Origin: Psychrobacillus sp044762855
GTDB taxonomy: Bacteria; Bacillota; Bacilli; Bacillales_A; Planococcaceae
Reading direction: 5' to 3'
NCBI RefSeq assembly: GCF_044762855.1
Contig: NZ_JBIWFB010000003.1
Location: forward strand, 1 to 64,000
Length of the DNA: 64,000 bases
This document shows, piece by piece, positions 49,157-59,016 of the stretch. Position numbers and translations under genes: made by a program. Within the stretch, counting starts at the first letter, position 1. The number at the start of each line of letters is the position of its first letter. Below the pieces are notes generated by a model. It ran no database searches. It saw nothing but the letters and a program-made list of their open reading frames with translations, and was not told the DNA's origin.

Positions 49157-49963
49157 TTATTTGTTTACTGGTACGATTGTGCCGCCCCACTCATTTTGGA
49201 TGAAGTCTTGGATTTCTTGTGAGTGTAATGCGTCTACTAATGCTTTGATGTTTTTATCTTTTTCTTTACCAGCTTTTGTTGCAATGATATTTACATATGG
49301 TGAATCGGAGTTTTCAATTGCGATAGAGTCTTCAATTGGGTTTAACCCTGCGTCGATTGCATAGTTTGAGTTAATAAGTAATGCATCGCCTTCGTCATTT
49401 TCATATAATTGAACCATTAATGCTGGTTCATAGTTTGGATCAAATTCAAGATTTTTTGGATTGTCCACAATATCAGAAATTTCGGCAGTTGTTTTATCTA
49501 CACCTTCCGCCAAAGTGATTAATCCTTCACTTTCAAGCATTGCTAAAACACGACCGTGGTCTGAAACTGAGTTACTCATTAAAATTGTAGCGCCTTCTGG
49601 AAGCTCATCAACAGAACTATATTTCTTCGAATATAATCCGATTGGTTCAATATGAATTCCACCAGCGTTTACGAAATCATAACCGAATGTAGCAATTTGA
49701 TCTTCTAAATAAGGAATATGTTGAAAATAGTTTGCATCTAACTCACCAGATTCTAAATCTTTGTTTGGTAATACATAGTCTTGATAAGATTCTATCACTA
49801 ATTCAATCCCTTGTTCTTCAAGGATTGGTTTTACTTCTTCTAAAATGACAGCGTGTGGTGTATTAGAAGCACCTACTACTAATTTGCTGCTATCGTCATC
49901 TCCACAAGCCGCAAGTGTTAATGCACTTACTGATAATAATGCTCCTGCTAAAAATTTCTTCAT
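49157..49963 (-). CDS. metQ: Methionine ABC transporter substrate-binding lipoprotein
   Basis: A 268-residue NlpA-family lipoprotein with signal MKKFLAGALLSVSALTLAAC (lipobox LAAC), then VVGASNTPHAVILEEVKPIL typical of MetQ. It captures methionine outside the membrane for MetNP. Third gene of metN-metP-metQ; its level is presumably set by the SAM-I riboswitch at the head of the operon. Confidence 0.93.
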   Translation of the reverse strand: MKKFLAGALLSVSALTLAACGDDDSSKLVVGASNTPHAVILEEVKPILEEQGIELVIESYQDYVLPNKDLESGELDANYFQHIPYLEDQIATFGYDFVNAGGIHIEPIGLYSKKYSSVDELPEGATILMSNSVSDHGRVLAMLESEGLITLAEGVDKTTAEISDIVDNPKNLEFDPNYEPALMVQLYENDEGDALLINSNYAIDAGLNPIEDSIAIENSDSPYVNIIATKAGKEKDKNIKALVDALHSQEIQDFIQNEWGGTIVPVNK

Positions 49964-50024
49964 CTGTATTCTCTCCTTTAAATTTTCCCCATTTTTATAT
50001 GTGATCGGGTAAACCCGCGAACAC

Positions 50025-50693
50025 CTAACGTTTATCTATTTTTGTTGTAATCATATCGCCGACCCATTGGATGATAAATACAATGATCAATATTAAAATC
50101 GTTGCCATTAAAGTAACATCTTCTCTATTACGTTGAAAACCATCTAGAAAAGCGAGTGTCCCTAAACCACCGGCCCCAATTACTCCCGCCATCGCCGTAT
50201 AACCAACAAGCGAAATACAAGTTACTGTAATCCCAGAAACTAAAGCTGGCATCGATTCTGGAAGTAAAACCTTCCATATAATAGTAGAGGTTTTAGCACC
50301 CATTGATCTTGCCGCTTCTAAAACACCTTTATCAATTTCTCGTAAACCTATTAACACCATACGTGCATAGAACGGGGCAGCACCAATGACAAGGGCTGGG
50401 AACGCTGCATTCGGACCACGGATTGTATCAAGAAGTAATTTTGTAAAAGGAATTAATAATATGATTAAAATAATAAAAGGAATAGAACGGAAAATATTAA
50501 CAAAAGCACCCGTTAACCAGTTCGCCAGTTTATTTGCCCATGCTTGATGTGGACTTGTTAAAAACAATAAGAGACCAAGTGCTAAACCCAAAATGGCTGT
50601 TAATATAGTAGAAATTGCTGTCATATATAATGTTTCGAGTGCTGCTTCCCACATCTTAGGCCAATCAACATTCGGAAAAAGCGTATTAATCAT
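50025..50693 (-). CDS. metP: Methionine ABC transporter permease
   Basis: A 222-residue permease with five membrane helices and the EAA loop (DKGVLEAARSMGAKTSTIIWKVLLPESMPAL) that docks onto MetN. Overlaps metN by 8 bp. Confidence 0.93.
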   Translation of the reverse strand: MINTLFPNVDWPKMWEAALETLYMTAISTILTAILGLALGLLLFLTSPHQAWANKLANWLTGAFVNIFRSIPFIILIILLIPFTKLLLDTIRGPNAAFPALVIGAAPFYARMVLIGLREIDKGVLEAARSMGAKTSTIIWKVLLPESMPALVSGITVTCISLVGYTAMAGVIGAGGLGTLAFLDGFQRNREDVTLMATILILIIVFIIQWVGDMITTKIDKR

Positions 50694-51711
50694 TGTTGAT
50701 CACCTCTGTACTTACTTTTTGTTCATGTATAAATCGAATCGCTTCATCGACCGCTAATGCATCTCCATCTATTTGAAGAACTAACGTACCAAATGCACCG
50801 CTTTTTGTATGCGAAATATTTCCTTGGACGATATTTACTTCTAATTCAAACTGTTTGATAAGTCTTGAAAGAATTGGTTGTTCCGTCTGTTCTCCGACGA
50901 AAACAAGCTTGATCAGCTTTCCATTTGGATATAGATCAACTAAATTTTGTAACGTCTGCTGTGCTTGTCCTGTTTCTGATACTTGCGATACAAATCGCTT
51001 CGTAATCGGTTGTTGTGGGTTTTGGAAGACTTCTAGCACGTCGCCTTCTTCTACAACATGACCACCTTCCATTACGGCCACTCGATTACAAATTTTTTGA
51101 ATGACTTGCATTTCATGCGTGATTAATACTATTGTTAAACCCAGTTTTTCATTGATGCTAACTAATAAATCTAAAATTGCATCTGTTGTTTCTGGATCTA
51201 GTGCAGATGTTGCTTCATCACAGAGTAAAACTTCTGGACGATTTGCTAATGCACGCGCAATCCCTACGCGCTGTTTCTGCCCGCCTGATAGTTGGGAAGG
51301 ATAATAATTTCCTCTACCTTCTAACCCAACCAGTTCGATCAATTCATCTACGCGAGCTTTTCGCTGATCTTTTGGAACACCCGCAATTTCAAGTGGAAAT
51401 GCAATATTTTCTGCAACCGTTCGGGACCATAACAAATTAAAATGTTGGAAAATCATACTTACTTTATGTCGAACTTGACGAAGCTTGTCCTCATTTATCG
51501 TAGTGATTTCTTTGCCATTTACTATTATTTGTCCGGCCGTTGGTTTCTCTAATCCATTGAGTAAACGGATTAATGTACTTTTTCCGGCACCACTATATCC
51601 AATAATACCGAAAATCTCGCCTTGCTTTATGTCAAGATTTACATCATCAACAGCAATAATCGTACCTTGTTTCGTTTGGAACTTCTTTGAAACGTCTTTT
51701 AAACGAATCAT
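50686..51711 (-). CDS. metN: Methionine ABC transporter ATP-binding protein
   Basis: A 341-residue ATPase: Walker A GYSGAGKST, signature LSGGQKQRVGIARAL, Walker B LLCDEATSALDP, and a C-terminal ACT-like NIL domain (about 265-341) that in MetN binds methionine and inhibits transport. The ATG follows AAGGTGAG. First gene of the operon, directly behind a SAM-I riboswitch and its terminator. Confidence 0.95.
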   Translation of the reverse strand: MIRLKDVSKKFQTKQGTIIAVDDVNLDIKQGEIFGIIGYSGAGKSTLIRLLNGLEKPTAGQIIVNGKEITTINEDKLRQVRHKVSMIFQHFNLLWSRTVAENIAFPLEIAGVPKDQRKARVDELIELVGLEGRGNYYPSQLSGGQKQRVGIARALANRPEVLLCDEATSALDPETTDAILDLLVSINEKLGLTIVLITHEMQVIQKICNRVAVMEGGHVVEEGDVLEVFQNPQQPITKRFVSQVSETGQAQQTLQNLVDLYPNGKLIKLVFVGEQTEQPILSRLIKQFELEVNIVQGNISHTKSGAFGTLVLQIDGDALAVDEAIRFIHEQKVSTEVINND

Positions 51712-51735
51712 GTAAATCTCACCTTTCCTTAAACC

Positions 51736-51770
51736 GTAAAAAATCCCTTCTGCAATAGAGCAGAAGGGAA
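51736..51770 (-). terminator. Terminator of the SAM-I riboswitch
   Basis: TCCCTTCTGC (51744-51753) and GCAGAAGGGA (51760-51769) form the stem; on the minus strand a T-run follows. It is the expression platform for the SAM aptamer upstream. Confidence 0.9.
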
Positions 51771-51799
51771 GTAAGTTTTCTATCTAAATAGAACTTATC

Positions 51800-51910
51800 C
51801 ATTCTCTCATTTTCCAAAGCATTCGCTTTGTGTGATTTGGCACCATTTCATTTACATGACGGTTGCCGGGCTTCGTCGGGCACTTCCCTCCACCTCTCTT
51901 AATAAGAGCG
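51800..51910 (-). ncRNA. SAM-I riboswitch (S-box) aptamer upstream of metNPQ
   Basis: On the minus strand it has the S-box hallmarks in order: CTCTTATTAAGAGAGGTGG, GAGGGA, GCCCGACGAAGCCCGGCAACC, ATGGTGCCAAATC, AAAGCGAATGCTTTGG and ATGAGAG pairing back to the start. High SAM should favour the downstream terminator and lower methionine uptake. Confidence 0.95.
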
Positions 51911-51936
51911 ACACTATTCGATTAAGTTGAATATTA

Positions 51937-52257
51937 TCATGCCATTACTTGCTTGTCAATATCTTTAATGGTCTCTAACAAATATGGCACAGATTGAAAT
52001 GCGTATATTTTTTTATAGACGCGTCCCTGTTTGGCGATTAACAAACATGGGACGCTCTCTATTTCATATTCCATTGCTAGGTTTTCTAAATAATTTATAT
52101 TTGCTTGACCTACTGGATTTGGCACTAATTCATTGATCACTTGCATCATCTTACTTGCTACCATGCAAGTACCACACATCGGTGTATACAGATAGAATAG
52201 CGAAAGCTGTCCATCATTTTTATAGTACTCCCACTGTTCGCGCGTCCATTCATTCAC
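51937..52257 (-). CDS. yusE: Thioredoxin-like protein (YusE)
   Basis: A 106-residue thioredoxin-fold protein with the redox pair CGTC (C28, C31) in YTPMCGTCMVASKM and the cis-proline segment ESVPCLLI. Corresponds to YusE of B. subtilis. Twelve bp downstream of the Toprim gene, with which it is probably co-transcribed. Electron donor and target unknown. Confidence 0.85.
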   Translation of the reverse strand: MNEWTREQWEYYKNDGQLSLFYLYTPMCGTCMVASKMMQVINELVPNPVGQANINYLENLAMEYEIESVPCLLIAKQGRVYKKIYAFQSVPYLLETIKDIDKQVMA

Positions 52258-52268
52258 AAAACATCATC

Positions 52269-52619
52269 CTAAAGTAGAAATTCTTTTTTCACTTTAATGT
52301 TAACACGTTTCAGTATAGAAGCCAAAACTTTGAAAGGGGTGTTGGCCACTTCACAATACATCGGATTTGTGTATAAATGAATTGCTTCTGGATATTCTTT
52401 TCGGACGATCGAACGTATTTGCTCCCCCGATTTATCTGCATCTAAAAAAGCATAAATTGGAAAATCATCATAGGGACTTAAAATTTCTTCTAGTTTTACA
52501 TTGGAGATCGTGCCATTCGTACAAATAATTTCTGGGGATTCATCAAGAAGTCGTAAAAGTTGAAGCTTATCCGACCTTCCTTCAACGAGAATTACTTTTT
52601 CACTAAAAACATTAGCCAA
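52269..52619 (-). CDS. yusF: Toprim-domain protein (YusF)
   Basis: A 116-residue protein that is essentially one Toprim domain: VILVEGRSDK carries the catalytic glutamate and FLDADKSGE the DxD pair. Stand-alone Toprim proteins of this kind (RNase M5-like small ones) have poorly known functions. Orthologue of YusF by position between gcvH and yusE. Confidence 0.83.
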   Translation of the reverse strand: MANVFSEKVILVEGRSDKLQLLRLLDESPEIICTNGTISNVKLEEILSPYDDFPIYAFLDADKSGEQIRSIVRKEYPEAIHLYTNPMYCEVANTPFKVLASILKRVNIKVKKEFLL

Positions 52620-52658
52620 TTAGCTTCTCTCCCTAATTATATCGTTAACTTAGTATAT

Positions 52659-52692
52659 GAAAAAAACGCCGACAATTAACCGGCGTTTTCAT
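52659..52692. terminator. Bidirectional-looking terminator downstream of gcvH
   Basis: AAAAACGCCG (to 52671) and CGGCGTTTT (52681-52689) form the stem around a nine-base loop, with A/T runs on both sides, just after the gcvH stop. Confidence 0.82.
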
Positions 52693-52694
52693 TA

Positions 52695-53075
52695 TTATTC
52701 TGAAATTAATTCTTCGTATTTTTCCGCGGATAATAAACCATCAATTTCTGAAGCATCTGATGGTTCAACGACGATCATCCATGCATTTTCATACGGAGAT
52801 TCGTTTACAAATTCAGGGCTATCTTCTAGCTCGCTATTTACTTCTATAACTTTTCCGCTTATTGGAGCATAAAGTTCTGAAACAGTTTTTACTGATTCAA
52901 CACTACCAAATGGATCTCCTGCTTTAATATCGTCTCCCACTTGTGGAAGTTCAACAAATACGATATCTCCTAGTTCAGATTGTGCAAAATGAGTAATACC
53001 GATACGTGCATTTCCACCTTCTGTTTTTACCCATTCATGTTCTTCTGAATACTTTAATTCTTTTGGTGTGCTCAT
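52695..53075 (-). CDS. gcvH: Glycine cleavage system H protein
   Basis: A 126-residue lipoyl-carrier protein. The lipoylation lysine lies in SVESVKTVSELYAPISG. In Firmicutes GcvH also relays lipoyl groups from LipM through LipL to the dehydrogenases, which ties it to LipA in this window. The start at 53075 follows GAGAGGGG; the ORF extends upstream without support. Single gene with its own terminator. Confidence 0.94.
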   Translation of the reverse strand: MSTPKELKYSEEHEWVKTEGGNARIGITHFAQSELGDIVFVELPQVGDDIKAGDPFGSVESVKTVSELYAPISGKVIEVNSELEDSPEFVNESPYENAWMIVVEPSDASEIDGLLSAEKYEELISE

Positions 53076-53149
53076 AATTATACCCCTCTCAAATTGGTTA
53101 TACATTCACCTATAATATTCACATATTTTTCTGTTAAAAACAAGCCACT

Positions 53150-53512
53150 TTAGTTGTTTGACCAAATTTGTTCAAACTCTTCTTCTTTAAAACCAAGCGT
53201 CAAATGCTTACCATCAAAAACAAGCGGTCGCTTCACTAGCATCCCATCAGATACTAGCAGTTCTATTTGTTCTTCTTCTGTCATACTCGGTAGTTTGTCC
53301 TTCAATTGTAACTCTCTATATTTCATACCACTTGTATTAAAAAGTTTCTTTAATTCTATTCCACTTGTAGAAAGCATCTCTTTTATAAGCTCTTTAGAAG
53401 GGGGTGTTTCTACGATATGATGCTGAACAAACTCTATATTATGGTCTTTTAACCATTTGCTTGCTTTATTACATGTACTACATTTAGGGTAACCAAAAAA
53501 TTGAATTGTCAT
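53150..53512 (-). CDS. yusI: ArsC/Spx-family thiol protein (YusI)
   Basis: A 120-residue ArsC-fold protein with CSTC (C11-C14) in FGYPKCSTCNKASKWL and the RPLVFDGK segment near residue 95. The CxxC resembles Spx/MgsR, but the length and the position before gcvH match B. subtilis YusI. It could be an arsenate-reductase-like or RNA polymerase-binding regulator; the sequence alone does not decide. Confidence 0.82.
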   Translation of the reverse strand: MTIQFFGYPKCSTCNKASKWLKDHNIEFVQHHIVETPPSKELIKEMLSTSGIELKKLFNTSGMKYRELQLKDKLPSMTEEEQIELLVSDGMLVKRPLVFDGKHLTLGFKEEEFEQIWSNN

Positions 53513-53546
53513 TACTTCTCACCTTTTTTCTTTTTATCATATCAAA

Positions 53547-53582
53547 AAAAACGATGAACCGCACATCGGTCCATCGTTTTTT
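53547..53582 (-). terminator. Intrinsic terminator of the fad operon
   Basis: AAAACGATG and CATCGTTTT, with a further CCG/CGG pair inside, form a hairpin; on the minus strand a T-run follows 15 bases after the fadE stop. Confidence 0.82.
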
Positions 53583-53594
53583 ATAAGGAGCTAC

Positions 53595-55376
53595 TTAAAC
53601 GACATATTTCTCTGCATCAATCAATTTAACAGATGCTTCCCGTTTTTTAGCAATAACATTGTATGGTGTATTGCGTGTTAATTTACGAAGAGCAGATAAC
53701 ATCATGCGTAATGTATCACCTTCTACGGATGCGATTAGCGTTTCTTTAGCATCCTTTTCGATCGCTTCAAATGCTTCTTGGCAGAAGATTTGCGTATACA
53801 GCAGTTTTTGGTTTGATTTTTCTGCTCCATCACGACCAATCGCTTTTTCGGTACGCAGAACTGCCGATTCCATTGCAAATAAGTTGTTTGCGATATTGGC
53901 AATGTTCACAAGTACTTCTTGTTCCGCTTCCAGTTTAGTGCCGAAACGTTGTGCTGCAAGTCCAGCTGCCAGTAAACCAATTTTCTTTGCATTCGCTACT
54001 AATACTTTTTCTTGTGCTAGTGGTGCATCACTTACCTCTTCTGGCATCATCATAAGTAACTCTTCTTGTAAGCTTTGCGCTTTTTGAAGAAGTGGTAATT
54101 CACCTTTCATTGCCTTTTTCAAGAAAGTACCAGGAACAATTAGTCGGTTAATTTCATTTGTTCCTTCGAAAATACGGTTAATACGAGAGTCACGGTAAAT
54201 ACGCTCTACTTCATATTCTTGCATAAAGCCATATCCACCATGTAGCTGGACAGCTTCATCTGCGATATAATCTAATACTTCTGAACCTACTACTTTATTA
54301 ATAGAACATTCAATTGCATATTCTGCGATAGATGCTGCAATCGCTTTTCCATCTTTCTGTTCTTCCTCACTCAACTGGCTCATACGCTCTTCAAAATATC
54401 CAACAGTGCGGTAGATTAAGCTTTCTGTTGCATACAATTTCGAAGCCATTGTAGCTAATTTTTGTTTGGTCAAATTAAAGGAAGAAATAGGTGTTTTAAA
54501 TTGTTGACGCTGATTAGCATAAGAAATTGCTAATTCTAATGCACGTTTAGAACCCCCAACAGTTCCAACTCCTAATTTGTAACGACCAATATTTAAAATA
54601 TTGAAGGCAATGACATGGCCGCGGCCGATCTCCCCAAGTAAATTTTCAACTGGTACTTGAGCATCTTGTAAAATAAGCGTACGCGTAGAAGAAGATTTAA
54701 TCCCCATTTTCTTCTCTTCTGCTCCAACAGAAACGCCTGGGAATTCACGCTCTACGATAAATGCAGTGAATTTGTCCCCATCTACTTTTGCGTAAACAAC
54801 AAATACATCTGCAAACCCTGCATTCGTAATCCATTGTTTTTCTCCATTTAGAATATAGTGCGTACCTTCTGCATTTAACTTTGCAGTAGTTTTCGCCCCT
54901 AAAGCATCTGAACCTGAACCTGGCTCTGTAAGTGCATACGCAGAAATTTTGTCTCCAGAAGCGGAGTTTGGTAAGTATTTTTGTTTTTGTTCTTCATTAC
55001 CAAATAAGACAATTGGTAAAGTTCCGATCCCTACATGGGCACCATGTGTAATCGAGAAACCACCTGCTACAGATAATTTTTCCGCAATTAATGCAGAAGA
55101 AATTTTATCTAATGCAATTCCGCCGTATTCTTCTGGAATATCCGCTGCCAATAAACCAAGGTCTCCAGCAGATTTAAGTAATCGAACCGAATGCTCGAAT
55201 TCGTGATTTTCCAATTTTTCTACTACAGGTAATACTTCATTTGTTACAAAGTCCTCAGCAGTTTTCGAAATCATTTTTTGCTCATCTGTAAAATCCTCAG
55301 GTGTAAATATACGGTTTGCATCTACATCTTCTACTAAAAAGCTTCCACCTTTAATCATTTGTTTTACTTCCGTCAT
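53595..55376 (-). CDS. fadE: Acyl-CoA dehydrogenase (FadE/YusJ)
   Basis: A 593-residue FAD enzyme catalysing the first beta-oxidation step (acyl-CoA to trans-2-enoyl-CoA). The ACAD signature YALTEPGSGSDALGAKTTA, YRDSRINRIFEGTNEINR with the catalytic-glutamate region, and a longer C-terminal domain (about 400-593) identify the VLCAD-like YusJ type. The start at 55376 follows AAGGGGGA; the ORF extends 25 codons upstream over the ribosome binding site without support. Third gene of fadN-fadA-fadE. Confidence 0.93.
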   Translation of the reverse strand: MTEVKQMIKGGSFLVEDVDANRIFTPEDFTDEQKMISKTAEDFVTNEVLPVVEKLENHEFEHSVRLLKSAGDLGLLAADIPEEYGGIALDKISSALIAEKLSVAGGFSITHGAHVGIGTLPIVLFGNEEQKQKYLPNSASGDKISAYALTEPGSGSDALGAKTTAKLNAEGTHYILNGEKQWITNAGFADVFVVYAKVDGDKFTAFIVEREFPGVSVGAEEKKMGIKSSSTRTLILQDAQVPVENLLGEIGRGHVIAFNILNIGRYKLGVGTVGGSKRALELAISYANQRQQFKTPISSFNLTKQKLATMASKLYATESLIYRTVGYFEERMSQLSEEEQKDGKAIAASIAEYAIECSINKVVGSEVLDYIADEAVQLHGGYGFMQEYEVERIYRDSRINRIFEGTNEINRLIVPGTFLKKAMKGELPLLQKAQSLQEELLMMMPEEVSDAPLAQEKVLVANAKKIGLLAAGLAAQRFGTKLEAEQEVLVNIANIANNLFAMESAVLRTEKAIGRDGAEKSNQKLLYTQIFCQEAFEAIEKDAKETLIASVEGDTLRMMLSALRKLTRNTPYNVIAKKREASVKLIDAEKYVV

Positions 55377-55402
55377 GTTAAATTCCCCCTTGAAAAGTTT
55401 GG

Positions 55403-56578
55403 TTATAGCAGTTCGAACACTCCGGCAGCTCCCATTCCCCCACCGATACACATTGTGACTACTCCGAATTGTTTCCCTTGTCGTTTAAGCTCACCCATCA
55501 TTTTTAATGTCAAAATTGTTCCAGTTGCCCCTAGTGGATGTCCCAGTGCAATGGCTCCACCATTCACATTGACTTTATCGATATCAATTCCTAAATGACG
55601 TACAACTTGGATCGATTGAGAAGCAAACGCTTCATTAATTTCCCAAACATCGATGTCATCGACAGATAATCCTGCAAGTTTCAATGCTTTTGGAACCGCT
55701 ACAATCGGACCAATCCCCATTACGTCCGGTGCTACTCCTCCTACTGCAAACGAACGGAATTTAGCAATTGGTCTTAATCCTTGCGCTTCTGCAACTTCCC
55801 GGTCCATGACAAGTACCGCTCCTGCCCCGTCTGAAGTTTGCGAAGCATTACCTGCTGTTACCGAGCCGCGTACATTAAATGCTGGGCGCAACTTTGCAAG
55901 TGTTTCAATCGATGTACCAACTCGAACTCCTTCATCCATTTCAAATAAAAACTTCTTCTCTTGTGCTTTGTTATTTTCATCTACAAAATGCTTCACTACT
56001 TCTACTGGAACAATTTCATCATTAAATTTACCAGCAGCAATGGCAGCTGCAGCTAATTCATGTGAACGTACTGCAAATGCATCTTGGTCTTCGCGACTCA
56101 CACCGTATTTATTTGCCACTTGTTCCGCTGTATGTCCCATCCCCATATAGTATTGCGGAGCTGTTTCTGCTAGTTTGGCATTCGGTCGAATTGTATTTCC
56201 CATCATCGGCACCATACTCATCGATTCTACTCCACCTGCAATAATTGCCTCGGAATGGCCAAGCATTATACGCTCTGCTGCATATGCAATGGATTGCAAA
56301 CCAGATGAACAGAAACGATTTACTGTAATCGCTGGTGTAGAATCAGGAAGACCTGCTATAGCCCCTATATTACGGGCAACGTTCATCCCTTGTTCTGCTT
56401 CTGGCATGGCACAGCCTAATATTAAATCATCGATTGGCCCATCATAGTTTCCTGCTCTTTTTAACGTCTCTTTCACAACTAATGCTCCAAAATCATCTGG
56501 ACGAACAGTTGCGAGAGATCCTTTTTTCGCTTTACCAACTGGTGTTCTTGCACCTGCTACGATAACTGCTTCACGCAT
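55403..56578 (-). CDS. fadA: Acetyl-CoA acyltransferase (3-ketoacyl-CoA thiolase, FadA/YusK)
   Basis: A 391-residue thiolase that cleaves 3-ketoacyl-CoA with CoA. The acyl-accepting cysteine lies in NRFCSSGLQSIAYAAERI, with NVNGGAIALGHPLGATG and the C-terminal catalytic cysteine in TMCIGGGMGAAGVFE. The start at 56578 follows AAGGAGG and gives exactly the YusK length. Located 26 bp upstream of fadE and 30 bp downstream of fadN. Confidence 0.94.
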   Translation of the reverse strand: MREAVIVAGARTPVGKAKKGSLATVRPDDFGALVVKETLKRAGNYDGPIDDLILGCAMPEAEQGMNVARNIGAIAGLPDSTPAITVNRFCSSGLQSIAYAAERIMLGHSEAIIAGGVESMSMVPMMGNTIRPNAKLAETAPQYYMGMGHTAEQVANKYGVSREDQDAFAVRSHELAAAAIAAGKFNDEIVPVEVVKHFVDENNKAQEKKFLFEMDEGVRVGTSIETLAKLRPAFNVRGSVTAGNASQTSDGAGAVLVMDREVAEAQGLRPIAKFRSFAVGGVAPDVMGIGPIVAVPKALKLAGLSVDDIDVWEINEAFASQSIQVVRHLGIDIDKVNVNGGAIALGHPLGATGTILTLKMMGELKRQGKQFGVVTMCIGGGMGAAGVFELL

Positions 56579-56608
56579 GAGTTTTCCTCCTTTATCACCT
56601 ACGCACAA

Positions 56609-58993
56609 TTAGTTGCGTAATGGCTTACCTTTCACTAACATATGTTGCATTCTTGCTTGCGATTTTGGATCTGCTACCAAGCTCAAAAATGCTTCGCGTT
56701 CCAAGTTAAGTAAGTATTGCTCATCTACTAAAGTACCGTATGGAACTTCTCCACCAGCAATCACATAGGCAAGCTTTTTCGCAATTTTCAAGTCATGCTC
56801 ACTAATATAGCCCGATAAGAACATGCCTTCAGCACCTAAAAGTAAAGTTGCATATCCAGGAGACCCTGTTACAGGAACCTTTTCTCGTAACGGAGCTTTA
56901 TATCCAGCATTTGCAAGACTTAGTGCTGCTTGTTTTGCATCATACAATTGATGATCCGGGTTCACACTAATACCATCCGCAAAGTTTAAGAAGTTATTTT
57001 CAAGCGCTTCGTCTCCAGATGTTGAAACCTTTGCCATTGCAATTGTTTCAAATACTTTATTGGCAACGTATTGATAGTCGACTTGAACGCCTTTTGGTAG
57101 TCCTTTTAAATGCTTCATATATAGCTCTTTGTTGCCTCCTCCACCAGGGATCAGACCAACACCGGCTTCCACTAGCCCCATATAGGTTTCAGTCGTTGCT
57201 TGAATATGCGCCGCCGGTAAACAAGCTTCTGCACCACCACCAAGTGTCATCCCAAATGGTGCAACTACTACTGGTTTAGAGGAATATTTAATTTTCATCG
57301 TTGCATTTTGGAAGCTACGAATAACAAAATCCAATTCAAATAAGTTATCGTCTTGTGCTTCCATCAAAATCATTCCAAGGTTTGCCCCAACACTGAAGTT
57401 TTTCCCTTGGTTTCCAATAACAAGACCTTTAAAGTTTTTCTCCACTTCCTCAATTGCAAAGTTAATCATTTGTAAAATGTCGAGCCCTATTGCATTCGAT
57501 TTAGAATGGAATTCTAGTAAAGCAATTCCATCACCTAAATCTATTAAACTAGCACCAGAATTAGATTTAATAACACCATGTTTTTTCTTATAACGTTTCA
57601 GATCGATTACTTTTTCATTGAAAGAAACGATCTTATAGTCATTTCCATCAAAGTAATAAAGATCTCCATTTTCTTCTTTATAAAAGGATTCGTACCCTTT
57701 ATCTAAAAGCGACTGTACGAATACAGGGATTTCCTTTCCTTCTGCTTTCATCTTTTCCACTGACTCTTTGACACCGATTGCATCCCATATTTCAAATGGC
57801 CCTTGCTGCCAACCAAATCCCCATTTCATCGCCTGGTCAATGGATACAATATCGTCTGCAATTTCCCCGTGTAAGTCAGCTGAATAAATAAGTGTCGGGC
57901 TTAAAATGCTCCAAAGCAGTTCGCCAGTACGGTCCTTTGCATATGTTAACGTTTTCACTTTGGCCGCTAAACCTTTTTGCTGTTTTGCCATTTCCATCGA
58001 TGGTGTTTTTAGCTTTTTAACTGGCTCGTATTCAAGTGTTTCTGGATTTAATTCTTTAATCTCTTTACCTTCTTTTAAGAAGAAACCTTGCCCTGTCTTG
58101 GCACCAAGCCATTTATTCTCAAGCATTTTATGCATAAATGCCGGTACTTCAAACACTTTTTGCTCTTCGCCAGTTGTTTGGTCGTATACGTTTTTCGCAA
58201 CATGTGCAAAGGTGTCTAATCCAACTACATCTAATGTACGAAACGTCGCAGATTTTGGGCGTCCGATTAGTGGTCCAGTAACTGAATCCACTTCCCCTAC
58301 AGAATATCCGCGTGCTTGCATTTCTCGTAGTGTCACAAGTAAACCATACGTGCCGATTCGATTGGCGATAAAGTTAGGTGTATCTTTTGCTAATACTACC
58401 CCTTTTCCTAAAACGTCTTCTCCAAATTGCTTCATATATTCTACAACTTTGATATCAGTTGTTTTAGAAGGTATCACTTCTAATAGCTTTAAATAACGTG
58501 GTGGATTAAAGAAATGCGTTCCTAAAAAATGTTTAGCAAAATCTTCCGAGCGTCCTTCCACCATTGCATTAATACTAATGCCTGAAGTATTGGAACTAAT
58601 AATAGTCCCTGCTTTTCGTACCGCGTCTATTTTTTCATATAAGCTTTTTTTCACGTCTAAATTTTCCACGACTACTTCAATGATCCAGTCAACTTCTTTT
58701 AATTTGTCTAAATCATCTTCTAAGTTTCCAGCAGTAATGAGTTGTAGGTTTTTAGTCGAAGTAAGAGGCGCTGGTTTTTGTTTCAACAATTTTTGCAATG
58801 CCGTGTTGGCAAATTTATTACGAACTGCTGAATGCTCTAATGTTAATCCTTTAGCTTCCTCATCTTTACTCACTTCTTTTGGTACGATATCTAACAATAA
58901 TGTTGGAATACCTATATTCGCTAAGTGAGCTGCAATTCCAGACCCCATTACCCCCGAGCCAAGAACCGCTGCTTTTTTAATTTGAAATGTCAC
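56609..58993 (-). CDS. fadN: 3-hydroxyacyl-CoA dehydrogenase/enoyl-CoA hydratase (FadN/YusL)
   Basis: A 794-residue bifunctional beta-oxidation enzyme. An N-terminal NAD-binding dehydrogenase (AAVLGSGVMGSGIAAHLANIG) is followed by a C-terminal crotonase domain (from about 505, with MTLGGGAEACLPAAHIQA). This order, dehydrogenase before hydratase, distinguishes FadN from E. coli FadB. I place the start at GTG 58993, nine bases after GGGGAGG; the frame extends upstream to 59104 but through a FadR-type operator. First gene of the operon. Confidence 0.93.
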   Translation of the reverse strand: MTFQIKKAAVLGSGVMGSGIAAHLANIGIPTLLLDIVPKEVSKDEEAKGLTLEHSAVRNKFANTALQKLLKQKPAPLTSTKNLQLITAGNLEDDLDKLKEVDWIIEVVVENLDVKKSLYEKIDAVRKAGTIISSNTSGISINAMVEGRSEDFAKHFLGTHFFNPPRYLKLLEVIPSKTTDIKVVEYMKQFGEDVLGKGVVLAKDTPNFIANRIGTYGLLVTLREMQARGYSVGEVDSVTGPLIGRPKSATFRTLDVVGLDTFAHVAKNVYDQTTGEEQKVFEVPAFMHKMLENKWLGAKTGQGFFLKEGKEIKELNPETLEYEPVKKLKTPSMEMAKQQKGLAAKVKTLTYAKDRTGELLWSILSPTLIYSADLHGEIADDIVSIDQAMKWGFGWQQGPFEIWDAIGVKESVEKMKAEGKEIPVFVQSLLDKGYESFYKEENGDLYYFDGNDYKIVSFNEKVIDLKRYKKKHGVIKSNSGASLIDLGDGIALLEFHSKSNAIGLDILQMINFAIEEVEKNFKGLVIGNQGKNFSVGANLGMILMEAQDDNLFELDFVIRSFQNATMKIKYSSKPVVVAPFGMTLGGGAEACLPAAHIQATTETYMGLVEAGVGLIPGGGGNKELYMKHLKGLPKGVQVDYQYVANKVFETIAMAKVSTSGDEALENNFLNFADGISVNPDHQLYDAKQAALSLANAGYKAPLREKVPVTGSPGYATLLLGAEGMFLSGYISEHDLKIAKKLAYVIAGGEVPYGTLVDEQYLLNLEREAFLSLVADPKSQARMQHMLVKGKPLRN

Positions 58994-59016
58994 GTGCAAA
59001 AGCCTCCCCTTTGTTT